A stretch of DNA of 64,000 nt from Streptomyces fumanus (GCF_014655295.1 NZ_BNBI01000006.1:372001-436000), one strand, 5' to 3'. Numbered from the stretch's first letter, positions 17,915 to 26,958 are shown. A program made the numbers and translations. The notes: generated by a model from the letters alone, not told the origin.

Positions 17915-18889
17915 AACGCGACGAGCCCCGAAGCCGCCCAGGACCCCGGCCGCGTGGTCCTGCTCACCACCAGCCACCGGGTCGCCCCCGGCCTGCTGTC
18001 CTGGCCCGCCTGGCAGGCCCTGCGCTCCGCCGACCGCGTGCTGTGCGCGGACGGCGCCCACCCGCAGGTGCCCTACCTCCGCGAGGCGGGCGTCACGGTC
18101 GACCGGGCCGCCCCGACCGCTGAGGAACTCCTCGACGCCTGCGCCGGCGGCCGCACGGTCGTCGTCGTGGCCACCGGAGAGGGCGAGCCCGCCCTCACCG
18201 ACGGCCTCGCCAGGCTGGCCGGCTCCGGCCGCGTGCGCATGCCCGAACTGGAACTCCTGCCCGCCTCCTATGACCTCCCCGGCGCCCGCCTCCTGGACCT
18301 CGTGCAGGTCATGGACCGCATCCGCGCCGAGTGCCCCTGGTCCTCCCAGCAGACCCACAAGGGCCTGGCCAAGTACGGCATCGAGGAGGCGTACGAACTC
18401 GTCGAGGCGATCGAGGAGGGCGACCGCGACGGACTCCGCGAGGAACTGGGCGACGTCCTGCTCCAGGTCGTCTTCCACGCGCGGATCGCCGAGGAGGACC
18501 CGGAGGCGCCGTTCTCCGTGGACGACGTGGCCGGCACGATCGTCACCAAGCTGATCCACCGCCACCCGCACGTCTTCGGCGACGCCACCGCGACCACCCC
18601 CGAGGAGGTCAAGGAGCACTGGCTGCGCACCAAGGCGGTCGAGAAGCAGCGCGCCTCGGTCACCGAGGGCGTCCCGCTCGGCCAGCCCGCCCTCGCCCTG
18701 GCCGCGAAGCTCGCCTCCCGCGCCCGCACCGCCGCCCTGGACGTCCCCCTCCCGGACGGCGAGGGCATCGGCTACGCCCTCCTCGCACTCGCCGCCGAGG
18801 CCGAAGCGCAGGGCGTCGACCCGGAGGCGGCGCTGAGGGCGGCCGCCCGCGCCTACCGGGACGCGATCCTGGCAGCGGAAAGGGACTGA
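17912..18889 (+). CDS. mazG: Nucleoside triphosphate pyrophosphohydrolase MazG
   Basis: 325 aa. The first ~115 residues form an actinobacterial N-terminal extension (VVLLTTSHRVAPGLLSW...). The MazG domain follows: LMDRIRAECPWSSQQTHKGL-like start (~133), the EEAYELVEAIEEGD and EELGDVLLQVVFHA metal-binding helices, and the KLIHRHPHVFGD motif. It hydrolyses aberrant NTPs, or (p)ppGpp-related nucleotides in some species. The start is set at GTG 17912 by the leaderless promoter; a GTG at 17894 is in frame but would overlap the -10 box. Confidence 0.93.
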   Translation: MNATSPEAAQDPGRVVLLTTSHRVAPGLLSWPAWQALRSADRVLCADGAHPQVPYLREAGVTVDRAAPTAEELLDACAGGRTVVVVATGEGEPALTDGLARLAGSGRVRMPELELLPASYDLPGARLLDLVQVMDRIRAECPWSSQQTHKGLAKYGIEEAYELVEAIEEGDRDGLREELGDVLLQVVFHARIAEEDPEAPFSVDDVAGTIVTKLIHRHPHVFGDATATTPEEVKEHWLRTKAVEKQRASVTEGVPLGQPALALAAKLASRARTAALDVPLPDGEGIGYALLALAAEAEAQGVDPEAALRAAARAYRDAILAAERD

Positions 18890-18939
18890 CAGCCCCCGTC
18901 GGCTCCGGTGGCCCGGACACCGCCCCGGTCCGCTGGAGA

Positions 18940-18954
18940 TACGGTCGGCACGTG
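18940..18954 (+). promoter_or_regulatory. Leaderless promoter of the P450 gene
   Basis: TACGGT (18940-18945), 6-nt spacer, then GTG at 18952, with no ribosome-binding site upstream. Confidence 0.65.
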
Positions 18955-20232
18955 ACCGACCGACCCCACGCCCAGCCCGTCCCCTCCCTCTTCACCTGGG
19001 AGTTCGCCGCCGACCCCTATCCCACGTACGCCTGGCTGCGGGAGAACTCCCCGGTCCACCGCACCACCCTCCCCAGCGGCGTGGAAGCCTGGCTGGTCAC
19101 CCGGTACGCCGACGCCCGCCAGGCCCTCGCCGACCCCCGGCTGTCCAAGAACCCCGCCCACCACGACGAACCCGCCCACGCCAAGGGCAAGACCGGCATC
19201 CCCGGCGAGCGCGGCGCCGACCTGATGACCCACCTGCTGAACATCGACCCCCCGGACCACACCCGGCTGCGCCGCCTGGTCAGCAAGGCGTTCACGCCCC
19301 GCCGCGTCGCCGAGTTCGCCCCCCGCGTGCAGGAGCTGGCCGACCACCTCATCGACGGGTTCGCCGGCCGCGGCGAGGCCGACCTGATCCACGAGTACGC
19401 CTTCCCGCTGCCCATCTACGCCATCTGCGACCTGCTCGGCGTCCCGCGCGAGGACCAGGACGACTTCCGGGACTGGGCGGGCATGATGATCCGGCACGGC
19501 GGGGGCCCGCGGGGCGGTGTCGCGCGGTCGGTGAAGAAGATGCGGGGCTACCTCGCCGATCTGATCCATCGCAAACGCGCCGCGCTGCCCGCCGAGCCGG
19601 ACCCCGGCGAGGACCTCATCTCGGGCCTGATCCGCGCCTCCGACCACGGTGAGCACCTCACCGAGAACGAGGCCGCCGCGATGGCGTTCATCCTGCTGTT
19701 CGCCGGGTTCGAGACGACCGTCAACCTCATCGGCAACGGCACCTTCGCCCTGCTCACCCACCCGGAGGAGCGGGCCCGCCTCCAGACGGCCCTGGCGGCC
19801 GGCGACCGCGGCCTGCTGGCGACCGGCGTGGAGGAACTCCTGCGCTTCGACGGCCCGGTGGAGCTGGCCACCTGGCGGTACGCCACCCGGCCGGTCACCC
19901 TCGCCGGCCAGCAGATCTCCGCCGGCGACCCGGTCCTGGTCGTGCTGGCCGCCGCCGACCGGGACCCGGCGCGGTTCGCCGACCCGGACACCCTGGACCT
20001 GGCCCGCCGCGACAACCAGCACCTCGGCTACGGCCACGGCATCCACTACTGCCTCGGCGCCCCGCTGGCCCGGCTGGAGGGCCAGGTCGCGCTGGCCACG
20101 CTGCTCACCCGGCTGCCCGACCTGCAACTGGCCACCGACCCGGCGGAACTGCGCCGGCGCGGCGGCCTCATCATGCGCGGGCTGCGCACCCTACCGGTGT
20201 CCTATACACCTGTTTCGGTGGAGCGGAAGTGA
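18952..20232 (+). CDS. Cytochrome P450 (CYP107-like)
   Basis: 426 aa, soluble class I bacterial P450. Seen: I-helix oxygen-binding motif AGFETT (~250), K-helix ELLR (~297), and heme loop LGYGHGIHYCLG with Cys ~367. Monooxygenation with ferredoxin partners is known for the family; substrate is unknown and no ferredoxin is adjacent. It is transcribed alone from its leaderless promoter, 62 bp after mazG. Confidence 0.93.
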   Translation: MTDRPHAQPVPSLFTWEFAADPYPTYAWLRENSPVHRTTLPSGVEAWLVTRYADARQALADPRLSKNPAHHDEPAHAKGKTGIPGERGADLMTHLLNIDPPDHTRLRRLVSKAFTPRRVAEFAPRVQELADHLIDGFAGRGEADLIHEYAFPLPIYAICDLLGVPREDQDDFRDWAGMMIRHGGGPRGGVARSVKKMRGYLADLIHRKRAALPAEPDPGEDLISGLIRASDHGEHLTENEAAAMAFILLFAGFETTVNLIGNGTFALLTHPEERARLQTALAAGDRGLLATGVEELLRFDGPVELATWRYATRPVTLAGQQISAGDPVLVVLAAADRDPARFADPDTLDLARRDNQHLGYGHGIHYCLGAPLARLEGQVALATLLTRLPDLQLATDPAELRRRGGLIMRGLRTLPVSYTPVSVERK

Positions 20233-20276
20233 CAGACGTTCACTTCTGTGATCTCCATGTGATCTGCACGGCATGA

Positions 20277-20308
20277 ACTTGTGACAAGTGATCGTGTGCC
20301 GATACGTT
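20277..20308 (+). promoter_or_regulatory. Promoter with palindrome ahead of first rpf gene
   Basis: A perfect ACTTGT-G-ACAAGT palindrome (20277-20289) overlaps a -35-like TTGTGA (20279-20284). An 18-bp spacer follows, then TACGTT (20303-20308), about 70 bp upstream of the rpf start. A 10-bp direct repeat (TGTGATCTCC-like, 20248-20267) lies just upstream. Operator function is inferred. Confidence 0.55.
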
Positions 20309-20379
20309 CACGGATCAGCGCGGCGCCGAGCCCCATCCGCCGCCGCGCGGGCCCCTGTTGTCTCGTGAAAGGTCCCCGC

Positions 20380-21414
20380 ATGCTCTCCGGGAACGGCCGT
20401 CACCGTCGCCCCCGCCAGGCCCCGGCCCTGGTCGTCGCCGCCGGAGTCACCGGCTCCGCCATCGCGATCCCCCTGCTGGGGGCCACCGGCGCGCACGCGG
20501 CCGACGGCACGGCCTGGGACCGCGTCGCCGAGTGCGAGACCGGCGGCGCCTGGAGCCAGAACAGCGGCAACGGCTACTACGGCGGCCTCCAGTTGTCCCA
20601 GAACGACTGGGAGGCGTACGGCGGGCTCGCCTACGCGCCGAGCCCGGACGAGGCCAGCCGCTCCCAGCAGATACGCGTCGCCGAGAGCCTGCTCGCCGAC
20701 CGGGGCATCGCCGCGTGGCCGACCTGCGGTCCGCTCGCCGGGCTGGGCGGCGGCTCGTCCGCCGCGGACACCGCGAGCGGTACGGCGGATGACGACGCGT
20801 CGGACGAGACACCCGCGACGGACTCGGCGGGCAGCTCCGGCTCCGGCCGGACGACCGGCGCGAGCCCCAGCCCCAGGACGACGGCGACTCCTGACGCCTC
20901 CTCGCCCTCGGCCACCCCGTCCACCGAGAGCGACAAGAGCCGCAAGAGCGGCACCGGTAAGAAAACGGCCAAGTCCGACACGTCCCCGGAGTCCGAAAAG
21001 ACCACCTCCGGTACGGGCGACACCGCCACCACAAAGCGCGACGACTCGGACAACTCGGGCCGGACCGACGCCGCTTCACGCCTCACCGGCACCGGCACCA
21101 CCGGCACCACGGACACCGGAACCACGGGCACCGGCACCGGCCGCCACCGCGGCGGCACCGCCGACGAGGACGCCGCCGACGGACGTACCGCCGGACGGCA
21201 CGCCACGCGCGGGGACGGTGTGGCGCGAGAGGTCCAGGACGGGTCGTACACCGTGCGGACCGGCGACAGCCTCTGGGGCATCGCCGACTCCCTTGAGCTG
21301 AGCGGGGGATGGCACTCCCTGTACGCCGAGAACAAGGAGACCGTCGGCGCCGACCCGGACCACATCCTGCCCGGTCAGAAGCTTGCAGTGGGTGTCGAAT
21401 CGGGCGAAAAGTAA
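20380..21414 (+). CDS. Rpf-type transglycosylase with LysM domain (long linker)
   Basis: 344 aa secreted protein: Sec signal peptide ending AHA (~40), an Rpf domain (WDRVAECETGG ... GNGYYGGLQLS ... IAAWPTCG, ~44-118) with paired cysteines, a Ser/Thr/Asp/Lys-rich linker (~120-290) and a C-terminal LysM domain (YTVRTGDSLWGIADSL). Rpf enzymes cut peptidoglycan glycan strands to allow spore germination and growth resumption. The open frame starts further upstream but the signal peptide begins at ATG 20380, with GAAAGG before it. Its linker is much longer than that of the next paralogue. Confidence 0.92.
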   Translation: MLSGNGRHRRPRQAPALVVAAGVTGSAIAIPLLGATGAHAADGTAWDRVAECETGGAWSQNSGNGYYGGLQLSQNDWEAYGGLAYAPSPDEASRSQQIRVAESLLADRGIAAWPTCGPLAGLGGGSSAADTASGTADDDASDETPATDSAGSSGSGRTTGASPSPRTTATPDASSPSATPSTESDKSRKSGTGKKTAKSDTSPESEKTTSGTGDTATTKRDDSDNSGRTDAASRLTGTGTTGTTDTGTTGTGTGRHRGGTADEDAADGRTAGRHATRGDGVAREVQDGSYTVRTGDSLWGIADSLELSGGWHSLYAENKETVGADPDHILPGQKLAVGVESGEK

Positions 21415-21554
21415 CCGGAGTTCACGTCATGGTTGGCACTGAATGTCCGGTATAAACGCGGTGAGAGATAGGTCTCAGAAGTCGTGATCGTCTTTGAAAA
21501 TCCGCCGCGGGCGTGGCTACGGTCGTGATCGCTCGCCACCGCGGGCCCCGGCCG
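21415..21554 (+). promoter_or_regulatory. Promoter region of rpfA
   Basis: Between the first rpf stop and the riboswitch is an AT-richer stretch with GGTATAAACG (21454-21463) and TAGGTCTC (21469-21476), either of which may be the -10 element. The exact promoter is not resolved from sequence alone. Confidence 0.45.
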
Positions 21555-21752
21555 CCGCAACGCCGAATCCTGCCAGCGGCAGTCCGGGAACAGTCGTCGC
21601 GTCAAGCGCCGTAGGCAGGAGCGGGGGACCCAAGGTAAGCGCCGCACCGGGCAGTCGAGCCGGAGCGGCTAGGGGTGAAGCCGGCTCCCGTGAGGGACCC
21701 GGCCGGGCAACTCAACCGGCCCGAACCCGACAGCTCACCTCGCAGGCGTCGG
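21555..21752 (+). promoter_or_regulatory. c-di-AMP riboswitch (ydaO/yuaA family)
   Basis: Landmarks of this class appear in order: CGCCGAATCC (21561), GCAGGAGCGGGGGACCC (21615), AGGGGTGAAG (21671), GGCCCGAACCCGACAGCT (21718) and CACCTCGCAGGCGT (21736). It sits 15 nt before the rpfA ATG. In S. coelicolor the same class is reported to reduce rpfA expression when c-di-AMP is present. Boundaries are approximate. Confidence 0.9.
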
Positions 21753-21766
21753 TGAGGGGATCCACC

Positions 21767-22513
21767 ATGCTGTTCTCCAGCAAGGGCAAGCACCGTCGTC
21801 CGTCCAAGGCCACCCGGGCCATCGCCATCGCCGGTGTCACCGGTGCCGCCGTCGCCGCTCCGCTGATGGCGGCCGGCAACGCCTCCGCCGCCACCGAGTC
21901 CGAGTGGGACGCCGTCGCCCAGTGCGAGTCGGGCGGCAACTGGTCCATCAACACCGGCAACGGCTACTACGGCGGTCTGCAGTTCTCCGCCTCCACCTGG
22001 GCCGCGTACGGCGGCACCCAGTACGCCTCCACCGCCGACCAGGCCAGCAAGGCCCAGCAGATCCAGGTCGCCGAGAAGGTCCTGGCGGCCCAGGGCAAGG
22101 GCGCCTGGCCGAACTGCGGCACGGGCCTGTCGGGCGCCGGGTACACCGGCGGCGGCGCCACCGAGAGCCAGAACCAGAGCAGCGGCAGCCAGAGCACCGG
22201 CAGCCAGAACAGTGGCAGCCAGAGCAGCGGCTCCACCGCGACCCGGGAGACCCAGGAGCAGCCGGCCTCCCGCTCCCAGGAGCGCCCCGCCCAGACCCAG
22301 CAGAAGCAGACCCAGAAGACGGTCACCACCCCGACCGGCAAGAAGGTCAAGAAGGGTGACGGCGAGTACAAGGTCGTCAAGGGCGACACCCTCAGCACCA
22401 TCGCCAAGGAGCACGACGTGGCGGGCGGCTGGGCCAAGCTCTTCGAGCTCAACGACGACATCGTCGACGACGCCGACCTGATCTACCCGGGTCAGCAGCT
22501 CCACCTGAAGTAG
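21767..22513 (+). CDS. rpfA: Resuscitation-promoting factor RpfA-like, with LysM
   Basis: 248 aa. Signal peptide ending ASA (~41), Rpf domain WDAVAQCESGG ... GNGYYGGLQFS ... WPNCGTG (~47-120), a Gln/Ser linker with SGSQ repeats, and a LysM domain (YKVVKGDTLSTIAKEH, ~205-246). Muralytic enzyme for spore germination. GAGGGG precedes the ATG, and the riboswitch is immediately upstream. It is a paralogue of the preceding gene, which lacks a riboswitch. Confidence 0.94.
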   Translation: MLFSSKGKHRRPSKATRAIAIAGVTGAAVAAPLMAAGNASAATESEWDAVAQCESGGNWSINTGNGYYGGLQFSASTWAAYGGTQYASTADQASKAQQIQVAEKVLAAQGKGAWPNCGTGLSGAGYTGGGATESQNQSSGSQSTGSQNSGSQSSGSTATRETQEQPASRSQERPAQTQQKQTQKTVTTPTGKKVKKGDGEYKVVKGDTLSTIAKEHDVAGGWAKLFELNDDIVDDADLIYPGQQLHLK

Positions 22514-22535
22514 GACCCGCGGGTCCGGCCAGACT

Positions 22536-22579
22536 CCCCCGCCCCGGTGCGTGTTCCCCCGTACGCGCCGGGGCGGGGG
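22536..22579 (+). terminator. rpfA terminator
   Basis: 12-bp perfect stem CCCCCGCCCCGG (22536-22547) with 22568-22579, about 20 nt loop, starting 23 nt after the stop. Confidence 0.75.
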
Positions 22580-22770
22580 CATGTCCGGAACCCGTCCCTC
22601 TTTTGTTCCGTTCAGAAACAATTTACGCTCGGTTCTGCCCCAGGGGTGGGTGACCGGCTGGCCGATCGGCCGGAGCCGGTTAGGCTCATCCCGCAGAGCC
22701 ACACGGCCGCGCCCGCGACAGCCAACCGCGGACCGGCCGTCCCGCGTCACATCCCAAGAAGGAGATGCTC

Positions 22771-24051
22771 GTGCCGTCCATCGACGTCGTCGTAGCCCGG
22801 GAAATCCTGGACTCCCGAGGCAACCCCACGGTCGAGGTCGAGGTCGGCCTCGACGACGGCAGCACGGGTCGTGCCGCCGTCCCGTCCGGCGCCTCCACCG
22901 GCGCCTTCGAGGCCATCGAGCTGCGCGACGGCGACGCGAGCCGCTACCTCGGCAAGGGTGTCGAGAAGGCCGTCCTCGCCGTCATCGAGCAGATCGGCCC
23001 GGAGCTGGTCGGCTACGACGCCACCGAGCAGCGGCTGATCGACCAGGCCATGTTCGACCTGGACGCCACCGACAACAAGGGCTCCCTCGGCGCCAACGCC
23101 ATCCTCGGCGTCTCGCTCGCCGTCGCCCACGCCGCCTCCGAGGCCAGCGACCTCCCCCTCTTCCGCTACCTGGGCGGTCCCAACGCGCACCTGCTGCCGG
23201 TGCCGATGATGAACATCCTGAACGGCGGCTCGCACGCCGACTCCAACGTGGACATCCAGGAGTTCATGATCGCCCCGATCGGCGCGGAGTCCTTCTCCGA
23301 GGCGCTGCGCTGGGGCGCCGAGGTCTACCACACCCTCAAGAAGGTCCTGAAGAACAAGGGCCTGGCCACCGGCCTCGGCGACGAGGGCGGCTTCGCCCCC
23401 AACCTCGGCTCCAACCGCGAGGCCCTCGACCTCATCCTCGAAGCGATCAAGGAAGCCGGCTACACCCCCGGCGAGCAGATCGCCCTGGCCCTGGACGTGG
23501 CCGCCTCCGAGTTCTACAAGGACGGCGTCTATACCTTCGAGGGCAAGGAGCGCTCGGCGGCCGAGATGACCGAGTACTACGCGGAGCTGGTCGACGCCTA
23601 CCCGCTGGTCTCCATCGAGGACCCGCTGTTCGAGGACGACTGGGAGGGCTGGAAGACCATCACCGACCAGCTCGGCGACAAGGTCCAGCTCGTCGGCGAC
23701 GACCTGTTCGTCACCAACCCCGAGCGGCTGGCCCGCGGCATCGAGGAGGGCGCGGCCAACGCCCTGCTGGTCAAGGTCAACCAGATCGGCTCGCTGACCG
23801 AGACCCTGGACGCCGTGGAGCTGGCCCAGCGCAACGGCTTCAAGTGCATGATGTCCCACCGCTCCGGCGAGACCGAGGACGTCACCATCGCCGACCTGGC
23901 CGTCGCCACCAACTGCGGCCAGATCAAGACCGGCGCCCCGGCCCGCTCCGAGCGCGTCGCCAAGTACAACCAGCTCCTGCGCATCGAGGAGATCCTGGAC
24001 GACGCCGCGGTGTACGCCGGCCGTAGCGCCTTCCCCCGCTTCAAGGGCTGA
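22771..24051 (+). CDS. eno: Enolase
   Basis: 426 aa, the standard length. PSIDVVVAREILDSRGNPT at the start, GDEGGFAPN (~204), and SHRSGETEDVTIADLAV (~364) are hallmark enolase motifs; it dehydrates 2-phosphoglycerate to phosphoenolpyruvate. An ATG at 22765 is in frame, but AAGAAGGAG abuts it; the GTG at 22771 has correct spacing and gives the family N-terminus, so I chose it. Confidence 0.98.
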   Translation: MPSIDVVVAREILDSRGNPTVEVEVGLDDGSTGRAAVPSGASTGAFEAIELRDGDASRYLGKGVEKAVLAVIEQIGPELVGYDATEQRLIDQAMFDLDATDNKGSLGANAILGVSLAVAHAASEASDLPLFRYLGGPNAHLLPVPMMNILNGGSHADSNVDIQEFMIAPIGAESFSEALRWGAEVYHTLKKVLKNKGLATGLGDEGGFAPNLGSNREALDLILEAIKEAGYTPGEQIALALDVAASEFYKDGVYTFEGKERSAAEMTEYYAELVDAYPLVSIEDPLFEDDWEGWKTITDQLGDKVQLVGDDLFVTNPERLARGIEEGAANALLVKVNQIGSLTETLDAVELAQRNGFKCMMSHRSGETEDVTIADLAVATNCGQIKTGAPARSERVAKYNQLLRIEEILDDAAVYAGRSAFPRFKG

Positions 24052-24073
24052 CCGCCCCGTAGGCAGAGTCGTC

Positions 24074-24118
24074 CGTACGTCCCCGCACCCGGTCCCGTAC
24101 CGTGTGCGGGGACGTACG
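24074..24118 (+). terminator. Stem-loop between eno and divIC
   Basis: 15-bp perfect inverted repeat (24074-24088 with 24104-24118), 15-nt loop, starting 22 nt after eno. It ends 25 nt before divIC, so it may act as a terminator or attenuator. Confidence 0.85.
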
Positions 24119-24143
24119 CGCGTGGACGGGAGGCGGAAGGCGG

Positions 24144-24620
24144 ATGGCCGTGAGGGACCGGGACCGTTTCTCCACCACGACCAGGATCAGGCTGCTCGGC
24201 GAGCAGACCGCGGCCCGGGTCTACCGCTCGCAGACCCGCCGCCAGGCCCGCCGCTCCCGGCTGACCGGCCGGGCGGCGCTGCTGGCGATGGTGGTCTGCT
24301 CCCTGGTGGTGGCGCTCGCCTACCCGATCCGGCAGTACGTCGCCCAGCGCGCCCAGATCGCCGACCTCCAGCGGGAGAAGCAGCAGGCCCGGCAGCGCGT
24401 CGAGGAACTGCGCGACCTCAAGGCACGCTGGCAGGACGACGCGTACGCCGAACAGCAGATCCGGCTGCGGCTGCACTACGTGATGCCGGGCGAGACGGGC
24501 TACATCGTCATCGACCCGGCCGCGGCCCGGCCGTCCCGCACCTCTCTCGGGGCCGCCGACCGCCCCTGGTACCGCAATGTCTGGGAAGCGGTCGACAAGG
24601 CCGACGCCGCCCGTCAGTGA
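24144..24620 (+). CDS. divIC: Septum formation initiator, DivIC/FtsB family
   Basis: 158 aa bitopic protein: basic cytoplasmic N-terminus, one membrane helix (~50-70), a coiled coil (QIADLQREKQQARQRVEELRD, about 76-95), and a short extracellular tail with the DPxx-type ending. DivIC works with FtsL/DivIB at the division septum. The ATG at 24144 follows GGAAGG. The position after eno is conserved across actinobacteria. It starts a GTGA-coupled run with the next two genes. Confidence 0.92.
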   Translation: MAVRDRDRFSTTTRIRLLGEQTAARVYRSQTRRQARRSRLTGRAALLAMVVCSLVVALAYPIRQYVAQRAQIADLQREKQQARQRVEELRDLKARWQDDAYAEQQIRLRLHYVMPGETGYIVIDPAAARPSRTSLGAADRPWYRNVWEAVDKADAARQ

Positions 24621-24649
24621 ACCCACAGGAAGACCAGCAGAAGACAGCC

Positions 24650-25192
24650 ATGCAGACCCCTCCGCCGCCCACCGGGCGCACCGAGCCCACCGACGCGGAC
24701 GTCGCCGCGTTCCAGCAGCAGCTCGGGCGCCCGCCCCGCGGACTGCGCGCCATCGCGCACCGCTGCCCGTGCGGGCAGCCGGACGTCGTGGAGACCGCCC
24801 CGAGGCTGCCCGACGGCACGCCGTTCCCCACGCTGTACTACCTGACCTGCCCCAAGGCCGCCTCCGCGATCGGCACCCTGGAGGCCGACGGGGTGATGAA
24901 GGAGATGACCGAGCGGCTGGCCGCCGACCCCGAGCTGGCCGCCGCCTACCGGGCCGCGCACGAGGACTACATCCGGCGCCGCGACGAGATCGAGGAGCTG
25001 ACCGGGTTCCCCAGCGCGGGCGGGATGCCCGACCGGGTCAAGTGCCTGCACGTCCTGGTCGCCCACTCGCTGGCGGCCGGCCCCGGGGTCAACCCGCTGG
25101 GCGACGAGGCGATCGCCATGCTGCCCGAGTGGTGGCGCAAGGGACCGTGCGTGACGGTCGCGGAGAAGGAGAAGAAGGAGGACGAGAAGTGA
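24650..25192 (+). CDS. DUF501 family protein
   Basis: 180 aa from ATG 24650 (a GTG at 24617 overlapping the divIC stop is possible and would add 11 residues). Cysteine-bearing CRCPCGQPDVV-like segment, PFPTLYYLTCPKAASAIGTLE, and VKCLHVLVAHSLAAGPGVNPLGDEA are the conserved DUF501 blocks. The function is unknown; the gene is nearly always between divIC and ppx in actinobacteria, as here. Its stop overlaps the ppx start. Confidence 0.9.
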   Translation: MQTPPPPTGRTEPTDADVAAFQQQLGRPPRGLRAIAHRCPCGQPDVVETAPRLPDGTPFPTLYYLTCPKAASAIGTLEADGVMKEMTERLAADPELAAAYRAAHEDYIRRRDEIEELTGFPSAGGMPDRVKCLHVLVAHSLAAGPGVNPLGDEAIAMLPEWWRKGPCVTVAEKEKKEDEK

Positions 25193-26157
25193 CCCGGGTC
25201 GCCGCCGTCGACTGCGGTACGAACTCCATCCGGCTGCTGGTCGCGGACGTCGACCCGGCCACCGGCACGCTCACCGACCTGGACCGGCGGATGACCATCG
25301 TCCGCCTCGGCCAGGGCGTGGACCGCACCGGCCGGCTCGCCCCCGAGGCCCTGGAGCGCACCTTCGCCGCCTGCCGCGAGTACGCCGCGGTCATCAAGGA
25401 GCACGGCGCCGAGAAGGTGCGGTTCGTGGCCACCTCCGCCTCCCGGGACGCCGAGAACCGCGACGAGTTCGTCCGCGGCGTCCTGGACATCCTGGGCGTC
25501 GAGCCCGAGGTCGTCACCGGCGACCAGGAGGCCGAGTTCTCCTTCCGCGGTGCCACCGCCGAACTGGCCGGCCGCCCGGACCTGGAGCGGCCCTTCCTGG
25601 TGGTGGACATCGGCGGCGGCTCGACCGAGTTCGTGGTCGGCGACGACCGGGTGCGGGCCGCCCGTTCGGTCGACATCGGCTGCGTCCGGATGACGGAACG
25701 TCACCTGGTCCGCGACGGCGCGGTCACCGACCCGCCCACCGGGGAGCAGGTCGCGGCGATGCGGGCGGACATCGAGGCCGCCCTCGACCTGGCCGCCGAG
25801 GCGGTGCCGCTGGGCCAGGCGCGCACCCTGGTCGGCCTGGCCGGGTCGGTCACCACGGTCTCCGCGATCGCCCAGGACCTCCCGGAGTACGACTCCGCCG
25901 TCATCCACCACTCCCGGGTCTCCCGCGACCGGGTCCGCGAGATCACCGACCGCCTGCTGCGCTCCACCCACGCCGAACGCGCCGCGATCCCCGCCATGCA
26001 CCCGGGCCGCGTCGACGTCATCGGCGCCGGCGCCCTCGTCCTCCTCGCGATCATGGAACGCACCGGCGCGGCCGAGGTCGTCGTCAGCGAACACGACATC
26101 CTGGACGGCATCGCGTTCACGGCGGCGGAGGAGATCGAGGCGGGCACCGGCGGCTGA
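25189..26157 (+). CDS. ppx: Exopolyphosphatase, Ppx/GppA family
   Basis: 322 aa, ASKHA phosphatase fold: VAAVDCGTNSIRLLVAD (phosphate-1), DIGGGSTEFVVG (phosphate-2, ~143), and GAGALVLLAIMERTG. It is the short actinobacterial form without the C-terminal domain of E. coli Ppx. It hydrolyses inorganic polyphosphate or pppGpp. GTG start overlaps the DUF501 TGA by four bases. Confidence 0.93.
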   Translation: MTRVAAVDCGTNSIRLLVADVDPATGTLTDLDRRMTIVRLGQGVDRTGRLAPEALERTFAACREYAAVIKEHGAEKVRFVATSASRDAENRDEFVRGVLDILGVEPEVVTGDQEAEFSFRGATAELAGRPDLERPFLVVDIGGGSTEFVVGDDRVRAARSVDIGCVRMTERHLVRDGAVTDPPTGEQVAAMRADIEAALDLAAEAVPLGQARTLVGLAGSVTTVSAIAQDLPEYDSAVIHHSRVSRDRVREITDRLLRSTHAERAAIPAMHPGRVDVIGAGALVLLAIMERTGAAEVVVSEHDILDGIAFTAAEEIEAGTGG

Positions 26158-26195
26158 CCGGTCCGGTCCGGCACCGGACGGCCGGCCCGAGGGCG

Positions 26196-26958
26196 TCAGC
26201 CGCGGCGGCCGGGGAGCATGGCCAGGGCCTTGGACCGCTGGGCGACGAGGTCGTCGTAGGTGCCGTCCCGTTCGGCCCAGCGGTGTGTGAGGACGCCCTT
26301 GACGAGGATCTCGCGGGGGGGTGGGGTCCTGCGCCAGCAGGTCCATGACCTCGGTGGCGAAGTCGTCCAGCGGCAGCGCGTGCGCGACCGCCTTCTCCTG
26401 CCCCGCCCTGGCGACAGCCGGGGGGACCAGTTCGACGACGTCGACACCGGTGCCGTCGAGCTGCGCGCGCAGCGCCTCGGAGTAGGCGTGCACCGCGGCC
26501 TTCGAGGCGGCGTAGCTCGGCATGGGCGGGAACGGCAGGAAGGCGATGCCGGAGGTGACGGTGACGAAGGTGCCGGCACCCCGCCGGATCAGGTGCGGGG
26601 TGAAGGCGTCGACGACCCGGATGGTACCGAGCAGGTTGGTGTCGATCGTCGTCGCCGCCGCCTCGAAGTGCGCGGGGTCGCGCAGGTCCTCCAGGAGCAT
26701 GACGCCGGACATGGTCACCACGGTGTCCAGCCCGGGGTACCGGGCGAGCGCGGCGTCCCGGGCGGACGCGACCGAGGCGCTGTCGGTGACGTCGACGCGG
26801 AAGGTGCCGAAGCCTTCGTCGGCGAGTTCCGCGAGTGCCTCCCGGTTGCGGCCGCCGACGGCCACGGTGCTGCCCGCCGCGGCGAACCGCCGGGCCAGCT
26901 CCCGCCCGATGCCCGAGATGCCGCCGACGACGAGGACGGTGCGGTCGGAGAGATCCAT
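26196..26958 (-). pseudogene. Short-chain dehydrogenase/reductase, frameshifted
   Basis: Two frames are needed to read an intact SDR. Residues 1 to ~212 (TVLVVGGISGIGRELARR with the Gly-rich cofactor site, then the catalytic YAASK) are in one frame up to the C7 tract at 26315-26321 (plus-strand G7). Downstream, the natural ending REILVKGVLTHRWAERDGTY ... AMLPGRRG stop at 26196 is in another frame. Deleting one C restores a single ~253-aa protein. This is either a sequencing/assembly error in a homopolymer or a real indel. Read as is, the first frame would run on as junk. Confidence 0.85.
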
